From assembly GCA_031291475.1 (NCBI GenBank), contig JARLIY010000103.1, forward strand, positions 161,887 through 225,886: DNA of 64,000 nt. Direction: 5' to 3'. Under the pieces are notes generated by a model. The model ran no database searches and was not told where the DNA came from. It saw nothing but the letters and a program-made list of their open reading frames with translations. Shown here piece after piece: positions 45,594-55,012 of this stretch (its first letter is position 1; every line of letters begins with the position of its first letter). The DNA comes from Xanthobacteraceae bacterium (lineage in GTDB: Bacteria; Pseudomonadota; Alphaproteobacteria; Rhizobiales; Xanthobacteraceae). Both the position numbers and the translations under genes were made by a program.

Positions 45594-46310
45594 ATGACCA
45601 GCCTTTCGCATGCGGAACTCGACAAGCAGACGGTCACCAATGCCTATGCGCGCTGGGCGCCAGTCTATGACCTGGTGTTCGGCGCGGTGTTCGAGCGCGG
45701 CCGACAGGCGGCGATCGCGGCGGCCGAACGCGTCGGCGGACGCATCCTCGAGGTCGGGGTCGGAACCGGCATCTCGTTGCCCGAATATTCGCGGCAATGC
45801 TGCCTCTGCGGCGTCGATATTTCCGAGCCGATGCTGCGGAAGGCGCAGGAACGGGTCGCCGAGTTAAAGCTGGATAATGTCGAGGGGCTTTGGGTGATGG
45901 ATGCCGAGCATATGTCCTTTCCCGACAACTCGTTCGACGTCGTCGTCGCGCAATATGTAGTTACCACGGCGCCGAATCCCGAAGCGACGCTCGATGAATT
46001 CGCTCGCGTTTTGAAGCCCGGCGGCGAGATTGTGCTGGTGAGCCGGGTCGGCGCCGAGGCGGGTTTGCGGCGCTCGCTCGAACACTGGTTCGCGCCCGCG
46101 GCGCGCAAGCTCGGCTGGCGCACGGAATTCTCCTTCGAGCGCTACGCAAGCTGGGCGGCGCGGACCGAGGGCGTTCGCCTCATCGAACGGCGCGCCATGC
46201 CGCCGCTCGGGCACTTCTGCCTCATCCGTTTCGCCAAGGACGAGGCAAGCGGGCAGGCGCGCGCGAGCACACCGCGAGAGGCCTATGCGGACGCGCGTGC
46301 CTCGCACTGA
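45594..46310 (+). CDS. pmtA: Phosphatidylethanolamine N-methyltransferase-like SAM enzyme
   Basis: A 238-residue class I methyltransferase. The SAM loop ILEVGVGTGISLPEY lies near residue 52 and VDISEPMLRKAQERV near residue 78. The start (AYARWAPVYDLVFG) matches the Rhodobacter-type PmtA group, which converts phosphatidylethanolamine to phosphatidylcholine. The ATG at 45594 has AGAGGA; an upstream GTG (45573) does not. A phosphatidylserine decarboxylase gene, which supplies the substrate, lies 2.5 kb downstream. Substrate is inferred from similarity and context. Confidence 0.8.
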   Translation: MTSLSHAELDKQTVTNAYARWAPVYDLVFGAVFERGRQAAIAAAERVGGRILEVGVGTGISLPEYSRQCCLCGVDISEPMLRKAQERVAELKLDNVEGLWVMDAEHMSFPDNSFDVVVAQYVVTTAPNPEATLDEFARVLKPGGEIVLVSRVGAEAGLRRSLEHWFAPAARKLGWRTEFSFERYASWAARTEGVRLIERRAMPPLGHFCLIRFAKDEASGQARASTPREAYADARASH

Positions 46311-46418
46311 GCAGCCGCCGCCGCGGCAATCCTTAAGGTGACATTTTCGTTGCTGTCACAGGGGATTCACCGAATCGCCATACCGAGACGTGATGTCTTC
46401 ATGTCGGGGGAGAGAGAG

Positions 46419-47066
46419 ATGGCAGGTTTTCTTGCCGCTTTGCGGACCCAGCGCTGGGACGATCATCGCTACTATCACCACAGCCGTATCAATCAGTCGC
46501 TGCACCTCGTCAGTGCCATCAGTTTTTTGTTTTCTTATGTGATGATATTCAAGGATCCGGCCATAGCGGCGCTCGCCGGCTGGCTGGTGGCGATGACCAC
46601 ACGCCAGTCTGGGCATTTCTTCTTCGAGCCCAAGGAGTACGACGTGGTCAACAATGCCAGCCACGAATACAAGGAAGAGATCAAGGTCGGCTACAATCTG
46701 CGCCGTAAGGTCGTGTTGCTGACCATCTGGGCGCTGTCGCCGGTGCCGCTCTATTTCGACCCGACGTTCTTCGGCGTCTTCACGCCGGCGGCTGGCACAG
46801 CCGAGTTCATCCGCCACGTCGCCGAGATCTGGCTCGCCATCGGCATCGGTGGAGTGCTGTTCCGCACCGTGCAATTATTCCTGATCAAGGACGTGCAGAC
46901 CGGGCTGGTCTGGGCAACCAAAATCCTCACCGACCCGTTCCACGACATCAAGCTCTACCACAAGGCGCCGCTCGCTTTGTTGCGCGGCGAATTGATCGAC
47001 CGCGGCATTCATGCCGAACCCGAGTGGGACGAAGAAGAAGCGGAAGAGGCGCCGCATCTGACGTGA
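46419..47066 (+). CDS. Small integral membrane protein, possibly Mpo1/DUF962-like
   Basis: A 215-residue protein with about four hydrophobic segments and an acidic tail (DEEEAEEAP). The motif HHSRINQSLHLVS near residue 20 and RQSGHFFFEP near residue 62 resemble the His/Asn pattern of the DUF962/Mpo1 family (fatty-acid alpha-oxidation dioxygenase in yeast), though the match is by eye. The ATG at 46419 follows GGGGGAGAG. It lies 108 bases after the PmtA-like gene and may belong to the same lipid locus. Confidence 0.55.
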   Translation: MAGFLAALRTQRWDDHRYYHHSRINQSLHLVSAISFLFSYVMIFKDPAIAALAGWLVAMTTRQSGHFFFEPKEYDVVNNASHEYKEEIKVGYNLRRKVVLLTIWALSPVPLYFDPTFFGVFTPAAGTAEFIRHVAEIWLAIGIGGVLFRTVQLFLIKDVQTGLVWATKILTDPFHDIKLYHKAPLALLRGELIDRGIHAEPEWDEEEAEEAPHLT

Positions 47067-47094
47067 AGGCGGCCGCTCATGGCTGGCAATGACG

Positions 47095-48774
47095 TCAGGC
47101 AAACAAGCGGCGGGCAATGATCTCCTTGAGGATCGCCCGCCTGATCGACCTGTCGGTCAGGGAAGGATTATGCCACCACCAGCCGTCAGCCTTCATAGCG
47201 CGCGCGGCGGCGACAAAGCGATCGGCGACGGCGGCGAAATCGGCGTCGGTGTAGTCGAGGCTGAAGATCAACCGGCCGGTGCCGACCCAGCTCAGCGCCA
47301 GGCCCTCGGCGCGCAGATAATATTGCAGCATCCAGTTGTAGCGCGAGGGCTCGGTGTAACGGACCGTCCAGATCGACGACATATTGGCGACTTCGACCGG
47401 CAGCGCCTCGTTGCGCAAACGCTCGTTGAGCCGGCGCGCGCGCGTGTTCCAGATGTCGTCGAGGTCGCTATAGATCGCCTGGCCCTCCGGCGTCTGCAAG
47501 TGGCGGAGGAATTCGTTCATCGCCGCCATCACGTAAGGGTGCGAGTTGAACGTGCCGCGGGCAAAACAGATATCGGCCGGGCGCTCGTCGCGAAAGCGCC
47601 GCATCAGTTCGGCGCGGCCGGCGACGACGCCGATCGGCAGACCGCCGCCAAGCGTTTTGCCGTAGGTGACGAGGTCGGCGCGCACGCCGAAATAGCCCTG
47701 GGCACCGCCTGGGGCGAGGCGAAAGCCAACGAACACCTCGTCGAAGATGAGCACGATATTGCGCGCGGTGCAGACCTCCCGCAGGCGCCTGAGCCACGTG
47801 GCGTAGGCGTTCTTGTCGAAATGGGCGCGGCGGCCGCTGTCGAGCAGAGCGGAATCGCTCGGCGCCGAAGCGTTCGGATGCAGGGCTTGCAGCGGATTGA
47901 CCAGCACGCAGGCAATATTGCGCCGCGAGGCGATCACGCGCAGCGTGTTCTCGGACATATCGGTCAGCGTATAGGTCTCATGCGCCGGCATCGGATTGCC
48001 GATGCCCGGCTGCACGTCCCCCCACCAGCCGTGATAGGCACCGCAAAACCGCACCAGATGCGACCGCCGCGTGTGGTAGCGCGCGAGCCGCACGGCCTGC
48101 ATGACCGCTTCGGTGCCCGACATATGGAAGGAGACTTCGTCGAGGCCGGAAATCTCCTTCAACAGCTTCACATTCTCGACGATCAAAGGGTGATAGGGAC
48201 CGAGCACCGGGCCAAGCGTGCGCACCCGCGAAGCGCCGCGCTCGATGGCCCCCTTGTAGAAATTGTAGCCGAGCACGTTGACGCCATAGGAGCCGCTGAC
48301 GTCGTAAAAGCGGTTGCCGTCGAGGTCGGTGACGGTCACGCCGGCGCTCGATTGCATGAAGGCGGCGGAGGGCAGGTGGAGCTGCACGTGCCGGCGATAC
48401 TGGAAAGGCACCCGGTAAGCGTCGGTGAATTGCAGGTCGGAAATGCTTTCGGCGGCTTCCGCAGTCTGCCGGATGGTCGCGGCAAAGCGCGTCTTGTAGA
48501 GCGCGGAAAGCCGCTCGAAGCCCGCGCGCCGGCGCGCCACCACGTCCGCGGGCGCGCCGTCGGAACAAAAGAATCTCGCTTCATCGTAATCGTAGAAGGG
48601 CAGGAAGGCGGCGAGCCGGCGCGCAATCCGCGCATGTCCGGCGAGCGATCGATGCTTGGCCTGGGACAGGTCGAGCCGCCGCCGCAGCTTCACCAGCGAG
48701 GTCGCGAGCGCCGCGCCGCCCGCCCCGTAGAGCGCCAGTGTCGTCATGGCCAAAGTGCTGGCCCAAGTCGCCAT
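47095..48774 (-). CDS. Membrane-anchored class III PLP aminotransferase (glutamate-1-semialdehyde aminomutase-like)
   Basis: A 559-residue PLP enzyme. The core from about residue 130 has SGSYGVNVLGYN, HMSGTEAVMQAVRLAR, FCGAYHGWWGD, a LIFDEVFVGFR block and the Schiff-base Lys373 in TYGKTLGGGLP. The N-terminal extension of about 120 residues, absent from ordinary GSA aminomutases (about 430 residues), begins with a hydrophobic segment and may anchor it to the inner membrane. Its start codon lies only five bases from that of the divergent psd gene. A role in lipid head-group or amino-lipid chemistry is inferred from the neighbourhood. Confidence 0.8.
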   Translation of the reverse strand: MATWASTLAMTTLALYGAGGAALATSLVKLRRRLDLSQAKHRSLAGHARIARRLAAFLPFYDYDEARFFCSDGAPADVVARRRAGFERLSALYKTRFAATIRQTAEAAESISDLQFTDAYRVPFQYRRHVQLHLPSAAFMQSSAGVTVTDLDGNRFYDVSGSYGVNVLGYNFYKGAIERGASRVRTLGPVLGPYHPLIVENVKLLKEISGLDEVSFHMSGTEAVMQAVRLARYHTRRSHLVRFCGAYHGWWGDVQPGIGNPMPAHETYTLTDMSENTLRVIASRRNIACVLVNPLQALHPNASAPSDSALLDSGRRAHFDKNAYATWLRRLREVCTARNIVLIFDEVFVGFRLAPGGAQGYFGVRADLVTYGKTLGGGLPIGVVAGRAELMRRFRDERPADICFARGTFNSHPYVMAAMNEFLRHLQTPEGQAIYSDLDDIWNTRARRLNERLRNEALPVEVANMSSIWTVRYTEPSRYNWMLQYYLRAEGLALSWVGTGRLIFSLDYTDADFAAVADRFVAAARAMKADGWWWHNPSLTDRSIRRAILKEIIARRLFA

Positions 48775-48779
48775 GGCCT

Positions 48780-49703
48780 ATGTCGCTTCGCCCGCAGCCA
48801 TCGAATCGGGGTTTACCCGCCGGATTTGACAGCGCCGTGACGGTCCGTGCGCAGCTCTTGCGCGTATTCGAGCAGGAGGACATCAATTTCCTCCTGACCA
48901 ACCGCATCCCGCGGCGGCTCGCCACGCAATTCATCGGCTGGTTCAGCCGCATCGAGCAGCCTCTGGTCCGCGACCTGTCGATCGGGCTGTGGCGGCTGTT
49001 TTCCGACCTCGATTTGCGCGAGGCAAAGACGACGCAATTCCGCAGCATGCACGATTGCTTTACCCGCGAGCTTAAGGAGGGTGCGCGGCCGATCGACGCC
49101 CGACCCGATATTCTTGTCAGTCCGTGCGACGCCATTGTCGGCGCCTGCGGCAGGATTGCCGGCACCGTCCTCTACCAGGCCAAGGGATTTCCTTATTCGC
49201 TCGAAGACCTGCTTTGTGACCGCGATCTCGTCGAGGCGCACCGTGACGGCTGTTATGCCACGCTGCGGCTCAAGTCGAGCATGTATCACCGCTTCCATGC
49301 GCCGCATGACTGCCGCGTCGAAGGGGTGATTTACGTTTCCGGCGATACCTGGAACGTCAATCCGATCACGCTCAAGCGCATTGAGCGGCTGTTCTGCAGG
49401 AACGAACGCGCAGTGGTCCGAACCAGACTTTCAGCAAATGCCCAGCCGGTGACGTTGGTGGCGGTCGCCGCCATTCTGGTTGCCGGCATTCGCCTGCATT
49501 GCCTCGATGATCCCTTGAGTCTCCGGCACCGCGGGCCAAACGTCATGGCCTGCGACGCGCCGTTTCGCAAAGGCGACGAACTCGGCTGGTTCGAGCACGG
49601 CTCGACGATCATCGTTTTCGCGCCCGCAGGCTTCACCCTGTGCGAGAACGTCCGCGACGGCGCCGTTGTGCGCGTCGGCGAACCGCTGATGCGGCTGCCG
49701 TGA
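48780..49703 (+). CDS. psd: Phosphatidylserine decarboxylase (proenzyme)
   Basis: A 307-residue Psd. It has HDCFTRELKEGARPID near residue 87, LVSPCDAIVGACGRI near residue 111, KSSMYHRFHAPHDC near residue 167, and the self-cleavage site in WFEHGSTIIVF, where Ser275 becomes the pyruvoyl group. It decarboxylates phosphatidylserine to phosphatidylethanolamine at the inner membrane, feeding PmtA. The start is the first usable ATG; it nearly touches the divergent aminotransferase gene, and a GTG at 48838 is possible. HGST replaces the usual LGST. Confidence 0.86.
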   Translation: MSLRPQPSNRGLPAGFDSAVTVRAQLLRVFEQEDINFLLTNRIPRRLATQFIGWFSRIEQPLVRDLSIGLWRLFSDLDLREAKTTQFRSMHDCFTRELKEGARPIDARPDILVSPCDAIVGACGRIAGTVLYQAKGFPYSLEDLLCDRDLVEAHRDGCYATLRLKSSMYHRFHAPHDCRVEGVIYVSGDTWNVNPITLKRIERLFCRNERAVVRTRLSANAQPVTLVAVAAILVAGIRLHCLDDPLSLRHRGPNVMACDAPFRKGDELGWFEHGSTIIVFAPAGFTLCENVRDGAVVRVGEPLMRLP

Positions 49704-49712
49704 CGCCGCGCT

Positions 49713-50357
49713 TTAGCTCGCCGCCTTCGGTATCAGCGCGTCGTCGATTTGCCGGGCGCGCGCAAAGGCCGGGCGGGCGCTGATGCGCTTCCAGTAGCTC
49801 TCGAAGGCCGGACGCTTTTCGATCGTTCCGAACATCAAGCCAAACCCGAGCGCGTAGCCGCAATAAACGTCGGCCGCGGTAAAGTTGTCGCCGACCAGAT
49901 AATTTTTGCTCGATACCGCCTCTTCGATCGTCTTCATGACACGATCGAAGCTGCCGTAGCCGATGGTAGACTCGCGTTCCGGCGGCACAACGAAACCAAA
50001 ATTCTTGTTACTGATGGCCGCCTCGATCGGTCCGGCCGCAAAGAACATCCAGCGATAATAAGGCGCACGAAGACGGTCGGCCGGCGGCGGCGCGAGGCCA
50101 GCCTGCGGAAATGCATCGGCAAGATAGGCGCAAATCGCGCCTGCCTCGGTCGCCACGACGTCGCCATGACGCAACGCCGGCACCTTGCCCATGGGGTTGA
50201 TGGCGAGATAGGCCGGCGTTTTCATACTGGTGCCAAAGTCGAGCACTTCGGTGCGATAAGGTTGGCCGATCTCCTCGAGCATCCAGCGCACGATACGGCC
50301 GCGCGACCTCGGGTTGGTGTAGAAAACAAGTTCATCGGCCGAATGGGCGTCGGTCAT
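49713..50357 (-). CDS. Glutathione S-transferase family protein
   Basis: A 214-residue GST. The thioredoxin-like domain has FYTNPRSRGRIVRWMLEEIG near residue 12, NPMGKVPAL with the cis-Pro near residue 58 and the ATEAGAICAYLAD glutathione-binding block. The helical C-terminal domain ends with FTAADVYCGY. The active-site residue is probably Ser18 or a nearby Asn. It is convergent with psd, the two ends lying 9 bases apart. Substrate unknown. Confidence 0.85.
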   Translation of the reverse strand: MTDAHSADELVFYTNPRSRGRIVRWMLEEIGQPYRTEVLDFGTSMKTPAYLAINPMGKVPALRHGDVVATEAGAICAYLADAFPQAGLAPPPADRLRAPYYRWMFFAAGPIEAAISNKNFGFVVPPERESTIGYGSFDRVMKTIEEAVSSKNYLVGDNFTAADVYCGYALGFGLMFGTIEKRPAFESYWKRISARPAFARARQIDDALIPKAAS

Positions 50358-50439
50358 AGGTCCCTTGCTCCCTGCTTGAACCTCTCCATCCGGCTATATG
50401 GCCTGCCGCGAAGTCGGCGGCAACGGCGGCATGCGCCGA

Positions 50440-50886
50440 TCAGTCGGCGGTCATTGCGCGGTATAGTTTCGCGCTGTCACGGGCGCCCCGCAACGCCGCC
50501 ACGGCGGCCGGATCCCGAAGCTTGCGGGCGATGCTCGCCAGCGCGCCGAGCCGGTCGCGGCCGGGCGCATCCGGCAGCAGCAGCAGGCAGACGATGTCGA
50601 CCGGATTACCATCCACCGCGTCGAAGTCGATCGGCTTGCGCAACCGCAACAGCATGCCGAACGGTTTTTCGAGCTCGTGATAGCGCGCATGCGGTATCGC
50701 CACGCCGCCGCCCATTCCCGTCGACCCGAGTTGCTCGCGCTTGAGCAGGTCGGCGAGCAGCCGATCCGGCAAGATATTGACAGCTGGCCCGGCCTTACGC
50801 GCCAGCGCTTCCAAAAGCCTCTGCTTGTCGGAAAACGTGGCATCCGCGGACACGGCGGTCGGCGACAGAAAGTCGGAGATTTTCAT
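50440..50886 (-). CDS. PTS EIIA-Ntr-like protein (PtsN family)
   Basis: A 148-residue EIIA fold with the phosphorylatable His66 in VAIPHARYHE, preceded by EQLGSTGMGGG. It is the last gene of the minus-strand kdp block, 60 bases downstream of kdpE. In E. coli, unphosphorylated PtsN stimulates KdpD, so an EIIA-Ntr paralogue encoded here probably modulates this KdpDE pair. Similarity to PtsN proper is clear, but the cell may have another copy elsewhere. Confidence 0.85.
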   Translation of the reverse strand: MKISDFLSPTAVSADATFSDKQRLLEALARKAGPAVNILPDRLLADLLKREQLGSTGMGGGVAIPHARYHELEKPFGMLLRLRKPIDFDAVDGNPVDIVCLLLLPDAPGRDRLGALASIARKLRDPAAVAALRGARDSAKLYRAMTAD

Positions 50887-50946
50887 GCCAAGCGATACTG
50901 CGTGGACGCCATTGCATTGAGGTTGAAGCTGCGATTTCCCCGGCGG

Positions 50947-51636
50947 TCAATCGGGAGCGCGCATCCGATAGCCGATCCCGGTTTCGGTGAGGATAAACTG
51001 CGGCCGTTCCGGATCGACCTCGATTTTTTGCCGCAGCTGACGGACGTAGACCCGCAGATATTGGGCGTCGGTCAAATCGTCCCATAACTCGCCGAGCAGG
51101 AATTTATGCGTGAGCACCTTGCCCGCATGCTGAACGAGCACGCGCAGCAGATCGTATTCCTTCGGTGAAAGCTTCACCTCCTTGTCGCCGACTTTGACGA
51201 CGCGGCGAACGAGATCGACGGAAAGCTCGCCGACCCGGAAGATCGGCCGCTCGCCGTGGGTCTGCAATTGATGGCGCAACGCCGCGCGCATCCTGGCCAG
51301 CAGTTCGTCCATGCCGAACGGTTTGGTGACGTAATCGTCGGCGCCGAGATCGAGCGCCTGGACTTTGCCGGCCTCGTCGCTGCGGCTCGACAACACGACG
51401 ATGGGAACACTCTCGTTGCGCGCGCGGATCATCGCCAGCAGATCGTGGCCATGGGCGTCGGGCAGGCCGAGATCGAGAATAATCAGATCCGGAGCTTGGT
51501 TAAGAAGCTCGAGCGCCGTCTTTGCGTTGTGCGCTTCGAGCGTCTGGTAGCCTTGCGCGGTCAGCCCCATGCGCAGGAGCTTGCGGATCGGCGGTTCGTC
51601 GTCGATCACCAGGACGCGGAGCGGAGCGGCGGTCAT
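50947..51636 (-). CDS. kdpE: Response regulator KdpE
   Basis: A 229-residue OmpR/PhoB-type regulator. The receiver has the acidic pair VIDDE at residues 11-13, phospho-acceptor Asp55 in LDLGLP, and the conserved Lys in YVTKPFGMDELLARM. A winged-helix DNA-binding domain follows (residues about 130-229, ending LTETGIGYRMRAPD). The start overlaps the kdpD stop (ATGA). It activates kdp expression when phosphorylated by KdpD under potassium limitation or osmotic stress. Confidence 0.92.
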   Translation of the reverse strand: MTAAPLRVLVIDDEPPIRKLLRMGLTAQGYQTLEAHNAKTALELLNQAPDLIILDLGLPDAHGHDLLAMIRARNESVPIVVLSSRSDEAGKVQALDLGADDYVTKPFGMDELLARMRAALRHQLQTHGERPIFRVGELSVDLVRRVVKVGDKEVKLSPKEYDLLRVLVQHAGKVLTHKFLLGELWDDLTDAQYLRVYVRQLRQKIEVDPERPQFILTETGIGYRMRAPD

Positions 51637-54356
51637 GCGGCGACCCCCAGGCTTTGCCGCTGGCGCGGGATCGGCAGGCTGATGGTGAAAGCCGCGCCGC
51701 TGCGGTCGGTGCGGTTCGCCGCGACGATGGTGCCGTGCATGGCTTCGACGAAGCCGCGTGAGATGGCAAGCCCGAGCCCGGTACCGGCACGAACATGATC
51801 GGTCTTCTGGGCGCGATAGAATTTATCGAAGATGTGATCGAGGTCCGCGGCCGGAATCCCGCTTCCTTCATCGAGCACGCGCAGGCACACGGTTTCCGCA
51901 TTCCGCCAGCCCTGGATGCGGATCGTCGTCTCCGGCGGGGCATATTTGGCGGCGTTGTCGAGGAGATTGAACAACACCTGTTCGAACAGAACGGCATCGA
52001 GCTCAAGCATCGGCAAATCCGGCGCCAGCTCCAGTTCGATCTTATGGTGCGCAAGGATGCGGCCGGCGCGGCGCAAGGCGCTGCCGACGATCTCGCCAAC
52101 ATCATGCAGCGCCACATTGGGCGCGACCGCGCCGGACTCAAGCTTGGTCATGTCGAGCAGGTTGGCGATGAAGCGGTTGAGCCGTTCGGATTCGTCGATG
52201 ATCGTGGTCAGTAGGTCCGCTTTCTCGGCGGTGCCGAGCTTGTCGCCGAGGTCGCGCAGCGCCCCGGCCGCGCCCAATACCGAGGCGAGTGGCGTCTTCA
52301 GATCGTGCGAGATGGAGGTGAGCAGCGCCGAGCGCAACCGCTCGGTCTCGGCGGCGCGCTGGACGCGGTCCATCTCCTCGACCAGCCGCACGCGCTCGAT
52401 AGCGAGCGCGCCCTGATCGCGCAGCGCATCCAGCAACCGCCGCTGATCGGGCGTCAGCAGCGGGCCAGGCTTGTCGCTGTCGATCCCCATCACGCCGACC
52501 GCGCCGCGCCCGGTATGCATCGGCAGGAACAAACGCTTTGCCCCCGGAAGCGTGTCGGAGCCGCGGCCGGCGGCATGATCGTTTTCCCAAGCCCATTTCG
52601 CCGCAGCAAGATCGGCTTCGTCGAGAATGTCCTCCGGCGGATAGCCCGCGCGGACCGCAATCGTGCCGCGCTCGGGTAACAGCAGCACGACGCGGACTTT
52701 GAGCATCAGCGCGGTTTGATAGGCCGTGGCCCACAGCACGTCGTCGAGCGTTGCCGTGCCGGCGAGCTTGCGGCTGAACGAATAGAGCGATTCGGTAGCG
52801 CGCGCCCGGTCCATCGCCGCAACCGTCTCCGTGCGGCCGCGCGCGGCGACGGTGGAAACGAGAATGGCCACGATTGTGAAGAACACAAACGCCGCGACAT
52901 TGGTCGGGTCGGCGATCGTGAACGTGTAGATCGGCGGCAGGAAGAAGTAATTGTAGGCAAGCGATGAGGCGACGCTCGCCAAGAGCGACGGCCACAGGCC
53001 GAGCCGGACGGCGACGGCGACGATCGCGGTCAAAAATACCAGATCGACGCTCTTGACGTCGAACCACGGCTCGATCACTTCCGCGCAAACGAGCGCCAGC
53101 GCCACGGCCAGTAGGGCAAGCACGTAAGGCGCCGGATCGAAAGTGGTCTCGCGCTCGGCAGCGCGAATCGTCTTTTTTGGGATCGGCTCGCCTTCGATCG
53201 TGTCGCCGGCAATGACCTGGACGCTGATATTGCCGGAGCGGCGAACGAGATCGTGCACGACGGAACCGTGCAGAATCTCGAACCAGCGCGTGCGCTCGGA
53301 TTTGCCGATGACGATCTGCGTCACATTGTTGGCTTGGGCGTAACCGATCACGTCGGTGGCGATGTTGCCGGCGGCGGCGGGAAGCGTGATGGCCTCGCCA
53401 CCGAGCGCCTCGGCAAGCCGGAGCGTGTCGGCGATACGGTCACGCTCCTCCTCGGTGAGCTGAAGGCTGCGCCGTCCCTCGACGTAAAGCGCTACCCACG
53501 GCCCATGCAGGCGGTCGGCCAACCGCTTGGCGTAGCGGACGAGGCCGGCGGAGCGCGGATCGTCGCTGATGCAGACGAGGATGCGTTCGCCCGCCGCCCA
53601 GGGACCCTTAATGGCGTGCGCCTGCATTTCCGTGAGCAATTGTTCGTCCACCCGCTCGGCGGTCCGACGCAGAGCGAGCTCGCGCAGCGCGGTGAGGTTG
53701 GCCGGCGAGAAAAAGTGTTCCAGCGCGCGCTCGGCCTGCCGGGGGACATAAACTTTGCCTTCCTTGAGCCGCTGGATCAGATCGTCCGGCGTGAGATCGA
53801 CCAGTTCGACCGCGTCGGCCCGGTCGAACACCGCGTCGGGCACGGTTTCGCGCACGCGCACATGGGTGATCTGCGCCACCACATCGTTGAGGCTCTCGAT
53901 GTGCTGGATGTTGACCGTCGTATAGACGTCGATGCCGCGGCTCATCAGCTCTTCGACGTCGAGATAGCGCTTGGGATGGCGGCTGCCTTCGGCGTTGGTG
54001 TGCGCCAGCTCGTCGACCAGCGCGATCTGCGGCCGCCGCTCGATGATGGCGTCGAGGTCCATTTCCTCGAGCTGTTGGCCTTTGTATTCGACATGCCGCC
54101 GCGGAACGGTCTCCAGACCTTCCAGCAAAGCTTCGGTGTCCCGGCGGCCGTGAGTTTCGACGATGCCGACGACGACATCGTAACCGTCTTTCTTGCGGGC
54201 GCGCGCCTGTTCCAGCATTTCGTAGGTCTTGCCGACACCCGGTGCGGCGCCGACAAAGATTCTGAGCTTGCCGATCCGGCCTTCCTCGCGGCGCGCCGCC
54301 TCGAGCAGGGCTTCCGGCGAGGGCCGATGATCGGAATCGCGCCGTTGATCGGCCAT
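51633..54356 (-). CDS. kdpD: Sensor histidine kinase KdpD
   Basis: A full-length 907-residue KdpD. Order: KdpD domain with Walker A (GAAPGVGKTYEM) near residue 36, Usp domain at about 250-370, four hydrophobic segments at about 400-500 (ending near the NYFFLPP motif), GAF domain, then HisKA with His684 in SISHDLKTP and a C-terminal ATPase (ILDEGSGIP, GLGLAISRGF). It senses potassium and turgor signals at the inner membrane. It is encoded 36 bases after kdpC and overlaps kdpE. Confidence 0.93.
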   Translation of the reverse strand: MADQRRDSDHRPSPEALLEAARREEGRIGKLRIFVGAAPGVGKTYEMLEQARARKKDGYDVVVGIVETHGRRDTEALLEGLETVPRRHVEYKGQQLEEMDLDAIIERRPQIALVDELAHTNAEGSRHPKRYLDVEELMSRGIDVYTTVNIQHIESLNDVVAQITHVRVRETVPDAVFDRADAVELVDLTPDDLIQRLKEGKVYVPRQAERALEHFFSPANLTALRELALRRTAERVDEQLLTEMQAHAIKGPWAAGERILVCISDDPRSAGLVRYAKRLADRLHGPWVALYVEGRRSLQLTEEERDRIADTLRLAEALGGEAITLPAAAGNIATDVIGYAQANNVTQIVIGKSERTRWFEILHGSVVHDLVRRSGNISVQVIAGDTIEGEPIPKKTIRAAERETTFDPAPYVLALLAVALALVCAEVIEPWFDVKSVDLVFLTAIVAVAVRLGLWPSLLASVASSLAYNYFFLPPIYTFTIADPTNVAAFVFFTIVAILVSTVAARGRTETVAAMDRARATESLYSFSRKLAGTATLDDVLWATAYQTALMLKVRVVLLLPERGTIAVRAGYPPEDILDEADLAAAKWAWENDHAAGRGSDTLPGAKRLFLPMHTGRGAVGVMGIDSDKPGPLLTPDQRRLLDALRDQGALAIERVRLVEEMDRVQRAAETERLRSALLTSISHDLKTPLASVLGAAGALRDLGDKLGTAEKADLLTTIIDESERLNRFIANLLDMTKLESGAVAPNVALHDVGEIVGSALRRAGRILAHHKIELELAPDLPMLELDAVLFEQVLFNLLDNAAKYAPPETTIRIQGWRNAETVCLRVLDEGSGIPAADLDHIFDKFYRAQKTDHVRAGTGLGLAISRGFVEAMHGTIVAANRTDRSGAAFTISLPIPRQRQSLGVAA

Positions 54357-54392
54357 CAGTGATCAGATCTTTCGAAGTTCGCGTTCTCCGCT

Positions 54393-54998
54393 CTAGCCGG
54401 CGGACAGCCGGTCAAGCGCGAGATTGAGCAGCAGCACGTTGACGCGCGGCTCGCCTAAAATGCCGAGTGAGCGGTCCGTGACATGATCGCTGACGAGCCT
54501 GCGCACCTGATCTTCGGGCAAGTTGCGCGCCTTGGCAACACGGGGAACCTGGAAGTAAGCGGCCTCGGGCGATATCTCGGGATCGAGCCCGCTGCCCGAC
54601 GTGGTTACCAGATCGGCCGGAATCGAAGCCGAAGGATTCTCCTTGTGCAGCGTCTCGATGTCGCCCTGCACGCGGTCGATCAGCGCCTTGTTGGAGGGAC
54701 CGAGATTCGATCCGCCGGAATTGGCGGCGTTATAGGGCGCCGCCACCGTCTTGGTCGAATCGGCCGGATCGGGCGCGGTGGTCGCCGAGGGTCGGCCGTG
54801 GAAATACTTGTCGCCAACGAATTGCTGGCCGATCAGCTCGGAACCCACGACCTCGCCGTCGCGCTTGATCAGGCTGCCCTGGGCGCGATAGGGGAAAATG
54901 ACCTGAGCGATGCCGGTCATCGCCAGCGGATAAACCAACCCGGTGATCAGCGTTAGCGCGACGAGAACCACGATCGCCGGACGGATTTCGCGCAGCAT
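54393..54998 (-). CDS. kdpC: Potassium-transporting ATPase subunit C (set 1)
   Basis: A 201-residue KdpC with one N-terminal transmembrane segment ([21 protein letters not shown]) and periplasmic blocks [20 protein letters not shown] and [13 protein letters not shown]. The ATG at 54998 has GAGGGAG. It stabilises the KdpFABC complex. The protein is clearly related to set 2 (59365-59979) but differs at many positions. Confidence 0.92.
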   Translation of the reverse strand: MLREIRPAIVVLVALTLITGLVYPLAMTGIAQVIFPYRAQGSLIKRDGEVVGSELIGQQFVGDKYFHGRPSATTAPDPADSTKTVAAPYNAANSGGSNLGPSNKALIDRVQGDIETLHKENPSASIPADLVTTSGSGLDPEISPEAAYFQVPRVAKARNLPEDQVRRLVSDHVTDRSLGILGEPRVNVLLLNLALDRLSAG

Positions 54999-55012
54999 CG
55001 GAGTATTCTCCC

